Source: JAAXPZ01 sp965215705 (lineage in GTDB: Bacteria > Campylobacterota > Campylobacteria > Campylobacterales > Sulfurovaceae). From it: a DNA stretch of 64,000 nucleotides. Under the pieces are notes generated by a model. That model was given only the letters and a program-made list of their open reading frames with translations, did no database searches and was not told the origin of the DNA. The position numbers and the translations under genes were made by a program. This document shows, one piece after another, positions 8,418 through 17,085 of the stretch (position 1 is the stretch's first letter; each line of letters begins with the position of its first letter). Location: contig CBDCEE010000003.1 of the NCBI GenBank assembly GCA_965215705.1, positions 310,001 to 374,000 on the forward strand, given 5' to 3'.

Positions 8418-8816
8418 TTGAAGATTAGTACCAACAGCCCATGCCCCTGTGGTAGTGGAAACAAATACAAAAAATGCTGTCAACGCTACCACAAAGGAGC
8501 GCTGCCTCCTGATGCGCTGAGCTTGATGAAGTCCCGTTACAGTGCCTATACGGCAGGAGAGAGTCGCTATATCATCGCCACCACACACCCTGACAATCCT
8601 GACTACAAAGAGGAGCAGAAGGCATGGCGAGAGGAGATCGATCTCTTCTGTCGACATACTGTATTTCTGGGCTTGGAGATCTTGGCATCTATGGAGGCAG
8701 AGAGAGAAGCCACGGTGACCTTTATTGCGAAGTTAAGTACAGGAGAGCTGCGAGAGAAGAGCCGCTTTCTTAAAGAAGAGGGCAGATGGCTCTATCTGGA
8801 TGGGGTGATATCCTAA
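8418..8816 (+). CDS. YchJ-like protein with SEC-C metal-binding motif
   Basis: A 132-residue protein of the YchJ family. The N-terminus has CPCGSGNKYKKCC, a SEC-C zinc-binding cluster, followed by SRYSAYTAGESRYIIATTHP and an NTF2-like remainder. An in-frame stop (TGA, 8415-8417) sits immediately before the TTG at 8418, and no in-frame ATG precedes the CPCGSG motif, so a TTG start is the best choice. GGA is about eight bases upstream. YchJ proteins have no settled function. The gene is 43 bp after the XRE regulator. Confidence 0.85.
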   Translation: MKISTNSPCPCGSGNKYKKCCQRYHKGALPPDALSLMKSRYSAYTAGESRYIIATTHPDNPDYKEEQKAWREEIDLFCRHTVFLGLEILASMEAEREATVTFIAKLSTGELREKSRFLKEEGRWLYLDGVIS

Positions 8817-8858
8817 GATTCTCTCTTTAACTCCAGAGTATATTGCAGCCAACGCTAA

Positions 8859-9980
8859 CTACTTCCTCCGTGTATCCTGCCTGAATGCCATCATGAACTG
8901 GTAGATCAGGTACATGGCGATCACCCGCACGATCATCCCCCAAAATGCTTGCCCCTCATAGAGTGTATAGCCTCGTTTGAAGATATTCATAGGGTTGATC
9001 AGGTCGATGGCGCGGTTGGGGATGTTGAGCAGTGTTTCTTTGTCCTGGGGAACCCCATCATGTAATACAAGTACCAAGAGGGCAAAAAGAAGCACCCAGA
9101 AGAAGACCTTGATCCAGGAGGTACCACTGTTGGAGATCAGCTTGTGCAGGGCGACGGTAAATATCCGGCCTTTATGGCTCCACCAGTCCTCAGATTTGAG
9201 CTCGTCGAGATAGAGACTCTGTTCGATGACGAAGTATTTGTTGGCTTCGGTGATGTTGTTCTGCTTCTCAAAGTGGGCTTTGATGTGTCTGGCACTCTCT
9301 TTATTGGGGAAGTGCTTGGCTGAGAGAAGGGTAGCCTTGTGTGTACTGGGATCTAGCCCATGTAGATGTAGATAACTTGCATCATCAAAACGGCTGGTCT
9401 CAAGGTCGAGGCTAGATATCGAAGCTCCTGAAAACTGAATTAGATCCTTACATACAGCACCTCTAAAGAGTGCTTTATCTGCAAAAATGGTATCTCTAAA
9501 ATCAGCTTTTTCTCTAAAACTCGTACTCAAAAAATAGGCTTCATCCAAAAATTGTACACGCCTAAAGTACACTTTTTCTATAAAGGTTGTACTGGTAAAG
9601 AGTACTTTTTGCATAAAAGTGGCATCATAAAAGTAGGCCTTGTCTCTAAATGTAGCGCCTTCAAAGCTCACTTCAGTAGAAAAAACCACCTCTTCAAAAT
9701 GAGATTTTTTGGTAAAGATAGCATGAGAAAAAGAGAGCAGTTTAAAGTGAGGAAATGCATAGCTATGAAAATCAAAGCTAGGAAACACTATCATCTCCAG
9801 TGTCATTACATCTGACTCAGCCTGCAGATCAATAACCTTTTGTAAAACCTCTACAAAGAGCAGCTCCTGCTCCTCCGTGTACTCTTCTTTGGGCTCAAAG
9901 AGTATCTTGTACTCTGCTTTGCTGAGCTTCTCCTGTTTCTGGAAGCTTTTGATGGTCTCATTACGGTATTTGGTACCCAT
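8859..9980 (-). CDS. Pentapeptide-repeat membrane protein
   Basis: 373 residues. About residues 75-200 follow a phenylalanine-rich five-residue periodicity (FEGATFRDKAYF, FREKADFRDTIF, FADKALF), expected to form a right-handed quadrilateral beta-helix. A conserved soluble linker follows (ESARHIKAHFEKQNNITEAN). The C-terminal part has hydrophobic segments (VFFWVLLFALLVLVL and MIVRVIAMYLIYQFMMAF) and ends RQDTRRK. The cytosolic repeat domain is therefore membrane-anchored. Function is unknown. A second gene of the same family, now broken by an IS element, lies at 11628-14158. A channel or sensor role is possible but unsupported here. Confidence 0.82.
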   Translation of the reverse strand: MGTKYRNETIKSFQKQEKLSKAEYKILFEPKEEYTEEQELLFVEVLQKVIDLQAESDVMTLEMIVFPSFDFHSYAFPHFKLLSFSHAIFTKKSHFEEVVFSTEVSFEGATFRDKAYFYDATFMQKVLFTSTTFIEKVYFRRVQFLDEAYFLSTSFREKADFRDTIFADKALFRGAVCKDLIQFSGASISSLDLETSRFDDASYLHLHGLDPSTHKATLLSAKHFPNKESARHIKAHFEKQNNITEANKYFVIEQSLYLDELKSEDWWSHKGRIFTVALHKLISNSGTSWIKVFFWVLLFALLVLVLHDGVPQDKETLLNIPNRAIDLINPMNIFKRGYTLYEGQAFWGMIVRVIAMYLIYQFMMAFRQDTRRK

Positions 9981-10031
9981 AGGATGCTCCTTTGCTAGAG
10001 TATACCTTACATTATCTTATTGGACTATTTT

Positions 10032-11414
10032 TTAGCATTCTACGATATTGACAGCCAGCCCGCCTTGTGAGGTCTCTTTGTATTTACGCTTCATATCTTT
10101 GCCGGTTTCTAGCATCGTTTTGATGACATTGTCTAAGGAGACAAAATGCCTTCCGTCTCCATGGAGTGCCATTCTGGCTGCGTTGACCGCTCTGACTGAT
10201 GCCACGGCATTTCTCTCGATACAAGGCACCTGCACGAGCCCTCCCACAGGGTCGCAGGTGAGCCCCAGACTATGTTCCATGGCTATCTCGGCGGCATTTT
10301 CTACCTGTGTGATCGTCCCACCCATGGCTTCGGCCAGTGCAGCCGCTGCCATAGAGCATGCCACACCGATTTCGCCCTGACACCCCACATCTGCACCACT
10401 GATAGAGGCATTTTTTTGATACAGGATACCTATCGCTCCCGCTGTCAGGAGGAAGTCTATGATCCTCTCCTCCTCAGACGTGCCAGAGGGCATCTCCACA
10501 AATCTGTTCATATAGTGTATCACCGCAGGTATGATCCCCGCTGCCCCATTGGTGGGTGCTGTGACTACTTTGGCACCGCAGGCGTTTTGCTCATTGACAG
10601 CCAATGCCCACAGATTGAGCCAGTCCATTACTTCCAGTGGATCGTTCAGGGAAGTGCTATCTCTGTTTTGGAGTTTTTGGTAGATGCTATGGGCTCTTTT
10701 CTTTACCCCAAGTATAGGGAGCTCTCCTGTAGAACGGCACCCCTCTTCTACCGATGCCTTCATCACCTGCCAGATCTGCATGAGCTCTTTTTTGATCAGC
10801 GCTTCGGCTTTGAGACTTTTTTCATTTTCCATCATGAGACGGCTTATCGTGAGTGCATGCGTACGGCATTTTTCCAAGAGTTCATTTGCAGAGTTGAAGC
10901 TATAGGGCAGGGTGATAGCATCTTTATCAGAGGCATTGTCCAGATCATCCTCACTGACCACTATACCGCCACCTGTGGAGTAGTATGTTTTCTGTTTGAG
11001 GCAGGTTCCGTCTCTTCCATAGATACGGAGTGTCATAGCATTGGGGTGGTACTTCAAAAAGATATCTGCACGGAAAAGCAGATCTTTCTCCATGTCAAAG
11101 GGGACTGTATGTATACCCAGCAGAGCTATCTCTTTCTGCTCTCGTACTGCTTGGCGTCTCTTTTTGGCTTGCACCATATCCACAGATTCGGGAAGATCGC
11201 CCATGAGCCCCAAAAGCACCGCTTTGTCACTGCTGTGTCCTCTCCCCGTAGCACCAAGCGAACCAAAGAGCTCTACTTGGATGCTGACGCATTGTGATAG
11301 TATCTCCTCTTGGTTGGCTTCTTGTATAAACATACGGGCGATACGCATAGGCCCTACGGTATGTGAGCTCGATGGTCCGATACCTATCTTGAAAAGTTCA
11401 AACACTGAATGCAT
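10032..11414 (-). CDS. sdaA: L-serine ammonia-lyase (serine dehydratase), single chain
   Basis: A 460-residue iron-sulfur serine dehydratase with beta and alpha domains fused. Seen: MHSVFELFKIGIGPSSSHTV at the N-terminus, APTNGAAGIIPAVIHY, GCQGEIGVACSMAAAALAE with a cluster cysteine, GLTCDPVGGLVQVPCIERNA with further cysteines, and the terminal GGLAVNIVEC. It deaminates L-serine to pyruvate and ammonia. Together with ald it places two pyruvate-forming amino-acid enzymes within 5 kb. It appears to be a single-gene unit; the 213-bp upstream region carries two GGTGCGT hairpins. Confidence 0.96.
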   Translation of the reverse strand: MHSVFELFKIGIGPSSSHTVGPMRIARMFIQEANQEEILSQCVSIQVELFGSLGATGRGHSSDKAVLLGLMGDLPESVDMVQAKKRRQAVREQKEIALLGIHTVPFDMEKDLLFRADIFLKYHPNAMTLRIYGRDGTCLKQKTYYSTGGGIVVSEDDLDNASDKDAITLPYSFNSANELLEKCRTHALTISRLMMENEKSLKAEALIKKELMQIWQVMKASVEEGCRSTGELPILGVKKRAHSIYQKLQNRDSTSLNDPLEVMDWLNLWALAVNEQNACGAKVVTAPTNGAAGIIPAVIHYMNRFVEMPSGTSEEERIIDFLLTAGAIGILYQKNASISGADVGCQGEIGVACSMAAAALAEAMGGTITQVENAAEIAMEHSLGLTCDPVGGLVQVPCIERNAVASVRAVNAARMALHGDGRHFVSLDNVIKTMLETGKDMKRKYKETSQGGLAVNIVEC

Positions 11415-11521
11415 GGTATTTCCTCTAGCGGTATGCAGGAGTATTCACTCCTCTTGACGCTTCTGAAAAGTATAGCGGAAATTGTCTTATCAGCTTATAT
11501 ATCTGAAAGGATGGGGTGTAG

Positions 11522-11614
11522 GGTGCGTAGAACGCACCATTTATCTAATATAACGGGCGATGGTCAACAATGATAAAGAAATTGCAGTGTCGATCATGGT
11601 GCGTGTTACGCACC
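11522..11614. repeat. Two GGTGCGT-N3-ACGCACC hairpins upstream of sdaA
   Basis: Perfect 7-bp-arm palindromes with three-base loops lie at 11522-11538 (loop AGA) and 11598-11614 (loop GTT). The same palindrome recurs at 47884-47900 (loop AAC), and a longer variant occurs at 59739-59760. The first copy and the 47.9 kb copy are both preceded by GTAGG. This points to a dispersed repeat family rather than a site tied to one gene. The rest of 11415-11627 shows nothing else. Confidence 0.65.
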
Positions 11615-11627
11615 TTACGGCACCTAT

Positions 11628-12432
11628 TTATTTTCTTCGGGTATTTTGGCGGAAGGCCATTATGAATTGGTAACCAATAAAAACTACAGAAAGACGGATA
11701 ATAGATCCATAGCTTTCTATACCTTTAAATAACTCATTTCCTTTGAAAATAGAAGCAGGATTCATTATTTGTACAAAAATATTGTGATACTTTAGATAGA
11801 GATTATTTTTAAAAATAAAATAGGGGATAACAACTAAAAATAGTATTCCAGACCAGAACAAAAGAATTTTCAAAAAAGGTTTTGATTCCAAGTTTATAAA
11901 TGTACTAAAATATAAAAGAGCTGATCCAAGTATCAATAGCGCTAAGTTGCTTCTATCAGTAGTTAGTAATGTTTTTATTTCTTTATGTATTGCAAGATCA
12001 AGATATTCGGGTGATAGAGATGGATACCACCATAAAACCAAATAACCCATAAATAAAATTAGAAACAATGGTCGAAACCAATCTGTACCAAAATTAGAAA
12101 CAAATTTGTTAAAGTAGAGTGTAATTAGTGTTGCTATCCTAGTATGATCATGATTTTTATCAATTAATTGCTTCATATAGAGTTCTTGCTCAATTTTGAA
12201 ATATTTATTTGATTCTGTAATATTATTTTGTTTTTCAAAATGGTATTTTATGATACGCACAGACTCTTTATTATAAAAATTCTTATGTGTCAATGGTAAA
12301 GAATCTAGAGTATGAACATTAAGGAAATCTAAGTGCATAATCCTACTTGCTTCAAAATGTATTTCAAAAATAGAACTTTTTTTAAAAAGTAAAGATTTTG
12401 CTGTGACATTTAATAGTGATAATCTTTCATAG
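11628..12432 (-). pseudogene. Pentapeptide-repeat membrane protein, C-terminal fragment
   Basis: This is the distal part of a paralogue of the gene at 8859-9980. It carries the end of the repeat domain (SLLFKKSSIFE), the linker ESVRIIKYHFEKQNNITESN, which matches the intact copy closely, several hydrophobic segments, and the family ending FIMAFRQNTRRK. The reading frame now begins inside the IS30 inverted repeat, so no native start remains. The matching N-terminal half lies beyond the insertion at 13599-14158. The region is notably AT-rich compared with the intact paralogue. Confidence 0.85.
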
Positions 12433-13598
12433 AATATCCTGAATTTAAATCCAAAGTGCAATTTCACCTCTAAAAAATTCTATCCAAATTTTCCTATGAA
12501 GCCTTTAAATTTTCATGAAATACCTCATAAGGTGTTCTCCATCCTAGAGATTTTCTAGGTCTATGGTTAAGTCTGTTCTCAATCCTTTTAATATCTTTAG
12601 CCGTGAGATGTTCAAAGCTACTGCCTTTTGGGATATATTGACGGATGAGTCCATTGATATTCTCATTGAGTCCTCTCTCCCAAGAGCTATAAGGATGACA
12701 GAAATAGTAATCACATTTAAGTTTTTTTGCAATGGTTTGATGTTTGGCGAACTCCAAACCGTTATCTGTGGTAATGGTGTGCACATGTTTCTTGTATCTT
12801 CCCAGTAGTCGTATCATCTCATTGGCTACGATAAGGGCTTTCTTTCTTACAGGCAGTGAGAGTTTTACATACATGGACTTTCGCTCTACTATAGTAACGA
12901 TTGCTCCTTGTCTGCCTTTGCCAATGATGGTATCTGCTTCAAAGTCTCCTACTCTTATTTTATCATCTACGATAGTAGGTCTTTGTTCAATAGAGACTCT
13001 ATTAGGGATACGGTTCTTTCGTCCTTTACCATACTTGGCTCTTCGTTTTCCTTTGTGTCTGAGCTTTGTATGGAGTGTACCATTATGCAGCCTATCTTCA
13101 TGGATGAATGTGTAGATGGTGACATGGGATATGGTTATGGAGTGTTTGATAGACAGTGTGGCGGAGATCTGTTCGGGTGAGTACTCTTTTTTGAGATACT
13201 TTTTGATAAGCTTTATAGTAGAATCTGTGAGTTTTAGATTGGCTTTTCTGGCATGGTCTTGTTGCCCCTTTTTATATTTATCATGGGCTCCATATCCAAA
13301 ATAGGTTCCAGCAATATCCCCTTTGTTTCTTCGTATCTCTCGGCTGATGGTCGAGGGATGCACTCCTAGCTGTTTGGCTATCTCTTTATTGCTATATCCT
13401 CTGCTTATATAAGCTTGAATATGGTATCTTTCTCCTAGGGTTAGATGCGTATATGACATATCACTTCCTTTATCTTTGGTCAGATTTGGAAGTTATTTTA
13501 GCATCTAACCTCTTCAAATCCAAAAGAAACAACTCTCAAAAACTCTTTTTTCAAATTGTCTTTTAAAAATTGCACTTTGGATTTAAATTCGGGATATT
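12433..13598. mobile_element. IS30-family insertion sequence
   Basis: A transposase gene is enclosed by inverted repeats at 12433-12464 (AATATCCTGAATTTAAATCC then AAAGTGCAATTT) and 13567-13598, matching at 31 of 32 positions. The element spans about 1.17 kb, in the IS30 range. Exact ends are uncertain because the outer bases are palindromic. If the right end extends one base, a TAG duplication flanks the element. If the true ends lie further in, the target would be the palindrome GAATTTAAATTC. It interrupts a pentapeptide-repeat gene. Confidence 0.88.
12494..13459 (-). CDS. IS30-family transposase
   Basis: A 321-residue DDE transposase. The N-terminal helix-turn-helix (YTHLTLGERYHIQAYIS, SNKEIAKQLGVHPSTISREI) is the IS30 hallmark and binds the inverted repeats. 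The catalytic domain shows the three acidic positions in GDFEADTIIGKG, TTDNGLEFAKH and ERGLNENINGLIRQYIP. Full length and without internal stops, it is probably active. The C-terminal NHRPRKSLGWRTPYEVF is also characteristic. It is transcribed in the same direction as the gene it disrupts. Confidence 0.97.
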   Translation of the reverse strand: MSYTHLTLGERYHIQAYISRGYSNKEIAKQLGVHPSTISREIRRNKGDIAGTYFGYGAHDKYKKGQQDHARKANLKLTDSTIKLIKKYLKKEYSPEQISATLSIKHSITISHVTIYTFIHEDRLHNGTLHTKLRHKGKRRAKYGKGRKNRIPNRVSIEQRPTIVDDKIRVGDFEADTIIGKGRQGAIVTIVERKSMYVKLSLPVRKKALIVANEMIRLLGRYKKHVHTITTDNGLEFAKHQTIAKKLKCDYYFCHPYSSWERGLNENINGLIRQYIPKGSSFEHLTAKDIKRIENRLNHRPRKSLGWRTPYEVFHENLKAS

Positions 13599-14158
13599 GT
13601 AGAAAGAAAATTCCCTTGCTTTTCAAATACAGAGTTCAAAAAGGTTGTTTCTCCAAAAAACTCAGATCCTGAAAATATAGCTATGTCAATAAATATTGAA
13701 CCGTTAAAATTAATTTCATTATCTTTAGAGGTTCCAAATTTTGTATTTAAGAAATATGTATCATAAAAAAATTTGCTATTGCTAAACTTTACGTTTTTCT
13801 GAAAATTTACATCATCAAAATGTGTTTTACCAGCAAAAAGAGAGTATGAAAAATCCACATCTTTATTATATGTTTTTAGTATTGTATCGGAGCTATAACC
13901 AAAAGAAGGAAATTGAATATAGGTAAAATCATATTTATCCATTGAGTCATTAGACTCAAATAGAATTTTTATTTTATGAAATATATCCCAGAAGTCTGAA
14001 CATTTAGCTTGTGATTTTTTCCAACTTTGTTCATTTAGATTATTGATTTCAAACCAATCTGATTTATCTTCAAAAAGTAAATTATGTTCTTTGATTGTTA
14101 TTTTGTCATTATCTCGTAATTCAAGAATGCTCTTATTACCTAAATAAATTAAATCCAT
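13599..14158 (-). pseudogene. Pentapeptide-repeat membrane protein, N-terminal fragment
   Basis: This is the first part of the gene interrupted by the IS30 element. About 185 native residues remain: a charged N-terminus, IQFPSFGYSSD (compare IVFPSFDFHSY in the intact paralogue), and phenylalanine-rich repeats (FAGKTHFDDVNFQKNVKF, FFGETTFLNSVF). Translation now runs into the element and stops in its inverted repeat at 13583-13585. Joining the halves across a three-base TAG duplication, or across the GAATTTAAATTC alternative, does not restore one frame. Either the insertion was imprecise or the gene had already decayed. Confidence 0.82.
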
Positions 14159-14164
14159 CGGTAT

Positions 14165-15091
14165 TTATCCAATAAGTTCCGAACACAGATCAAACCGATT
14201 ATGCGTCATCAGATGCACTTTGCCATGTAGTGCCATCATCTCATCAAAGATACGTTTGGAGAGGGCGAATCCTACCTCTTGCTCTTTGTCCTCACCGTCC
14301 ATAGCAGCGAGGTTCATCTCGTCGATGATCGCTTTGGGGACATCGATACCTGGGACGCGGTCATCGATGAAAGTCGCGGTCTTGGCACGGACGATGGGGA
14401 ACTGTCCGAGGATCAGATGGGCTTCCTTGGCGGTCTCTCGGATGCTCTGCTCTTTTGCCTCTTCGAAGAGCTCGAGGAGCTCCTTGGCATTGTCCAGATC
14501 ATAGACAGGCTGAGAGATGATGGCTCTGGCACCGTAGTTGAGCTTTTTGAGCATGCGCTTCTGGAGGTTCTTCATGTTCTTGGCATGGGCATCGGTCACT
14601 GCAAAGGGATAGATCGGCTGGGGCTTGGGGTCTAGCTCGTTGTTGGAGTAGTCCATACCATTGTTGAGTCGGTAGATGATGCTCAGCAGCAGGGTAGAGT
14701 CACGCTCTAGGACACCCTTGACTTCGGGCTGGTCGGAGTATTTGGCGGGATCACCCGTCAGAGCGAGGATGCAGCGGATATCGAAGTCATTGGCACCGAG
14801 AAGATCGGACTGTAGGGAGAGCTTGTTTTTGTCTCTCATACTCATCGTAGCGATCACGGGTTTGTCAAAGGTCTGCTGGATCTTGATCGCAGAGAGCAGG
14901 CCGCTCATCTTGAGCTTTGCCAGCGGATTGTCAGTACAGCTAAACCCGGTCACCTGCTTGTCCAGTCCCAGTGTCTTGATCTCATCGATCACACCATCGA
15001 TCGAAGCCCCGTGTGGTGGGGTGATCTCTACAGTGATAAAGGGCTTGTCGTTGCAGAGGATATCGCAGAATTTTTCAAACATTGTGTTCAC
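14165..15091 (-). CDS. Methylenetetrahydrofolate reductase family protein
   Basis: 308 residues with the MTHFR barrel. Seen: ITVEITPPHGAS (the position of the catalytic acid in the family), CILALTGDPAKYSDQ, DAHAKNMKNLQKRMLKKLNYGA, and RAIISQPVYDLDNAKELLEL. The family reduces 5,10-methylene- to 5-methyl-tetrahydrofolate using FAD. The protein is more divergent than standard MetF, so an equivalent folate-linked role is likely but not certain. The start may be the GTG at 15091 or an ATG three codons later. It diverges from serB, with 75 bp between them. Confidence 0.82.
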   Translation of the reverse strand: MNTMFEKFCDILCNDKPFITVEITPPHGASIDGVIDEIKTLGLDKQVTGFSCTDNPLAKLKMSGLLSAIKIQQTFDKPVIATMSMRDKNKLSLQSDLLGANDFDIRCILALTGDPAKYSDQPEVKGVLERDSTLLLSIIYRLNNGMDYSNNELDPKPQPIYPFAVTDAHAKNMKNLQKRMLKKLNYGARAIISQPVYDLDNAKELLELFEEAKEQSIRETAKEAHLILGQFPIVRAKTATFIDDRVPGIDVPKAIIDEMNLAAMDGEDKEQEVGFALSKRIFDEMMALHGKVHLMTHNRFDLCSELIG

Positions 15092-15166
15092 TTTTTAGAA
15101 TTCAGAGAATTCATTTTTGGTTAATCTGCTATAATTCTACCAAAATCTTGCATAGAGGCAACTAGC

Positions 15167-15793
15167 GTGAAAAAATTAGCTGTATTTGATTTTGATTCGA
15201 CATTGATGGACGGAGAGACGATCGACTTCTTTGCCAGACCTCTGGGACTGGAGGCAGAAGTCTCTGCGATCACAGAAGAGGCGATGGCAGGACGACTGGA
15301 CTTTTTCACGGCACTGATCGCCAGAGCCAAACTCCTCAAGGGACTGGATGTCACTGCAGCCAAGGCGATCTGCCTCAGCCTACCGATGATGCCCGGAGCC
15401 AAAGAGACGGTCACGGGACTCAAAGAGCGTGGCTACCGAGTCATCTGCTTCTCAGGTGGTTTCCGTCAAGCCACAGAGCCCGCCTGCCTCAAGCTGGGGA
15501 TCGATGCAGACTTTGCCAACTTTCTCTACGCAGATGCAAATGACAAGCTCACAGGTGAAGTGGGTGGAGAGATGATGTATGGCAACGCCAAAGGCGATAT
15601 GATCGTACGCCTTCAGCATCTCATGGGTATCAGCAGAGAAGATACCCTTGTTGTCGGTGACGGTGCCAATGACCTGAGTATGTTCGCCCATGCCGATACC
15701 AGAGTGGCTTTCAATGCCAGACCCGTACTGCGAGAAGCGGCTACACACTGCGTAGATGTCAAGGATCTGCGGGAGATATTGAAGATAGTTTAG
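15167..15793 (+). CDS. serB: Phosphoserine phosphatase-like HAD hydrolase
   Basis: 208 residues of the HAD superfamily. Motif I is DFDSTLMDGE, motif II is CFSGGFRQATEP, and motif IV is VVGDGANDLSMF. The spacing and cap match SerB, which dephosphorylates phosphoserine in the last step of serine synthesis. The start is GTG at 15167, with AGAGG upstream. A TATAAT at 15130-15135 is a plausible -10. The gene is followed by a strong hairpin (15835-15870). Confidence 0.88.
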   Translation: MKKLAVFDFDSTLMDGETIDFFARPLGLEAEVSAITEEAMAGRLDFFTALIARAKLLKGLDVTAAKAICLSLPMMPGAKETVTGLKERGYRVICFSGGFRQATEPACLKLGIDADFANFLYADANDKLTGEVGGEMMYGNAKGDMIVRLQHLMGISREDTLVVGDGANDLSMFAHADTRVAFNARPVLREAATHCVDVKDLREILKIV

Positions 15794-15834
15794 TTTTGAA
15801 CTTTAAAAGCCATAGGTACTTTAACGGTCGAAGA

Positions 15835-15870
15835 TAGCCAATAGGTTGCTACTAGGTAACTTGTTGGCTA
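15835..15870 (+). terminator. Hairpin terminator after serB
   Basis: A 15-pair stem (15835-15849 with 15856-15870, a few G-U pairs) has a six-base loop and is followed by CTCTATTTTG. It starts 42 bases after the serB stop and may also end transcripts of the convergent brnA. Confidence 0.6.
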
Positions 15871-15880
15871 CTCTATTTTG

Positions 15881-16126
15881 TTACATAGCTACTTTATGAT
15901 GCTCGATTTGCATTATTTTATCAGCCAACCAAGTCTTTATGATAGCTTGACGACTTACTCCGATATGCTTCGCTTCTTCATCAAGTTTTTTAACCATCCA
16001 CGTAGGAAAATCGATGTTAATTCGTTTTGGTTCTAAGTTTGGTCTTCTTATGGTTGATAAATCAAGATACTCTATAATATCTTCTTCATTATCATCAAAT
16101 ATTTTATCAAATTCTTCAGCTTTCAT
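15881..16126 (-). CDS. brnA: BrnA-type antitoxin
   Basis: About 81 residues. After an acidic N-terminus comes the DLSTIRRPNLEPKRINIDF stretch, then a ribbon-helix-helix region (WMVKKLDEEAKHIGVSRQAIIKTWLADKI) that binds operator DNA. BrnA neutralises the BrnT ribonuclease and autoregulates the pair. The reading frame is open from a TTG at 16135; ATG 16126 is preferred because a GGAG lies ten bases before it. It overlaps the end of brnT, the usual toxin-first order. A second pair lies at 44494-45013. Confidence 0.88.
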   Translation of the reverse strand: MKAEEFDKIFDDNEEDIIEYLDLSTIRRPNLEPKRINIDFPTWMVKKLDEEAKHIGVSRQAIIKTWLADKIMQIEHHKVAM

Positions 16127-16376
16127 AGATTTCAATCTCCTTTTTTCTTGCTCTTCGTGCAGAAATAATTCTTATATTTTCTTTACGATAAGTTGTTACT
16201 ACTGCATACATTTTTGCAGTAATTTCTCCAATGTTGATAAATCTTTCTTCATCTTCATAAGATGTTTTGATTTCAAGCATTTTGTCATCATTCCAAAGAA
16301 GTTTTGCTTCTTCAAAATCAATACCATGTTTTTGCTTATTTGATAAGCTTTTCTTTATATCGTATTCAAATTTCAT
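16116..16376 (-). CDS. brnT: BrnT-type ribonuclease toxin
   Basis: 86 residues. Seen: FEYDIKKSLSNKQKHGIDFEEAKLLW at the N-terminus and RIISARRARKKEIEIYES at the C-terminus, both BrnT signatures. BrnT is a RelE-fold RNase that blocks translation under stress. Its reading frame overlaps brnA, giving translational coupling. A promoter (TTTACA, 17 bp, TATACT) lies immediately upstream. A REP-transposase element abuts that promoter on its far side. Confidence 0.9.
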   Translation of the reverse strand: MKFEYDIKKSLSNKQKHGIDFEEAKLLWNDDKMLEIKTSYEDEERFINIGEITAKMYAVVTTYRKENIRIISARRARKKEIEIYES

Positions 16377-16382
16377 ATAAGA

Positions 16383-16411
16383 AGTATATCATATTTATAT
16401 TGAATTGTAAA
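16383..16411 (-). promoter_or_regulatory. brnTA promoter (first pair)
   Basis: On the minus strand, -35 TTTACA (16406-16411) and -10 TATACT (16383-16388) have 17-bp spacing. The start codon lies only six bases below the -10, so the transcript would be nearly leaderless. The second pair has the same promoter shape. Confidence 0.5.
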
Positions 16412-16415
16412 ATTT

Positions 16416-17074
16416 CCTCGTTCCATATCTCCCGATATGGAACGCATATTGCCATTCAAATTACCAGAACCTTTCCACTTCAATCAAGCCCTCTATTCCT
16501 TCATAGTTCCTAGCAGAGCTGTATCTCCAGTGTATCGGGTCATCTACATAGCCTCTTTTGACAGGATTTTGATGAATGTAGTTGATCTTAGATATCATCA
16601 TAGCATCTGTTTGCATAAGTTTGGGTTGATAGCCTTCTTCCCATATCTGGTAGGTCGTTGCTTTGTGATGGGCTTTTTTATAAAACCGTAATTGATCAAG
16701 AATTGTTTTGGCATTCTCTTTTTTGAGAAGCTCCAAAAGGACTTTGGCTGTATATTGTTTAAAGGATTTCATGCTTCGCTCTATATCATCGCTCTGTACT
16801 ACCATATGCAGGTGGTTTTCCAGTACGACATAGGCATAGAGTTTGAGGTTGTCTTTTTGCTGGAGGAATTTGAGTGAGTCTATAGTGATCTGTACACTTT
16901 CGGATCTTGTAAAGAGTGGTAGCCAATGTAGTACGGTACAGGTGACAAAATGTGGATGTGTCGGTTCATAGACCTTATATCTGCTTCTTCCCATGGAGTT
17001 ATTGTAGCGATTTGGGGCTTATTGGTTTATTGGAGTTATCATATGCATTCCATATCGGGAGATATGGAACGAGG
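16416..17074. mobile_element. RAYT element: transposase gene between inverted REP hairpins
   Basis: A hairpin CGTTCCATATC-TCCC-GATATGGAACG (16419-16444), preceded by CCT, lies at the left. Its inverted partner (17045-17074), ending in GAACGAGG, lies at the right. The transposase gene lies between. This is the organisation of REP-associated tyrosine transposases. An internally deleted relative with the same ends occurs at 17967-18218. Both ends share a CCTC/GAGG foot that could act as the recognition tetranucleotide. Confidence 0.85.
16461..16994 (-). CDS. REP-associated tyrosine transposase (IS200-like Y1)
   Basis: 177 residues, the usual length. It begins MGRSRYKVYEPTHPHFVTC. The HUH motif is in LENHLHMVVQS, and the catalytic tyrosine is probably in MKSFKQYTAKVLLELL. 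Later IHQNPVKRGYVDDPIHWRYSS is a RAYT signature. Such proteins nick and rejoin single-stranded REP hairpins. The gene is intact and flanked by its own inverted REP sequences. The nearby deletion derivative shows that this family has been mobile or recombining here. Confidence 0.93.
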   Translation of the reverse strand: MGRSRYKVYEPTHPHFVTCTVLHWLPLFTRSESVQITIDSLKFLQQKDNLKLYAYVVLENHLHMVVQSDDIERSMKSFKQYTAKVLLELLKKENAKTILDQLRFYKKAHHKATTYQIWEEGYQPKLMQTDAMMISKINYIHQNPVKRGYVDDPIHWRYSSARNYEGIEGLIEVERFW

Positions 17075-17085
17075 AAAGCTATTTT

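Noticed and set aside
10272..11297. A 341-codon open frame on the plus strand opposite serine dehydratase
   Set aside because: It lies wholly antisense to sdaA, whose protein is clearly conserved; the antisense translation has no recognisable domain and cysteine/histidine-rich composition typical of shadow frames.
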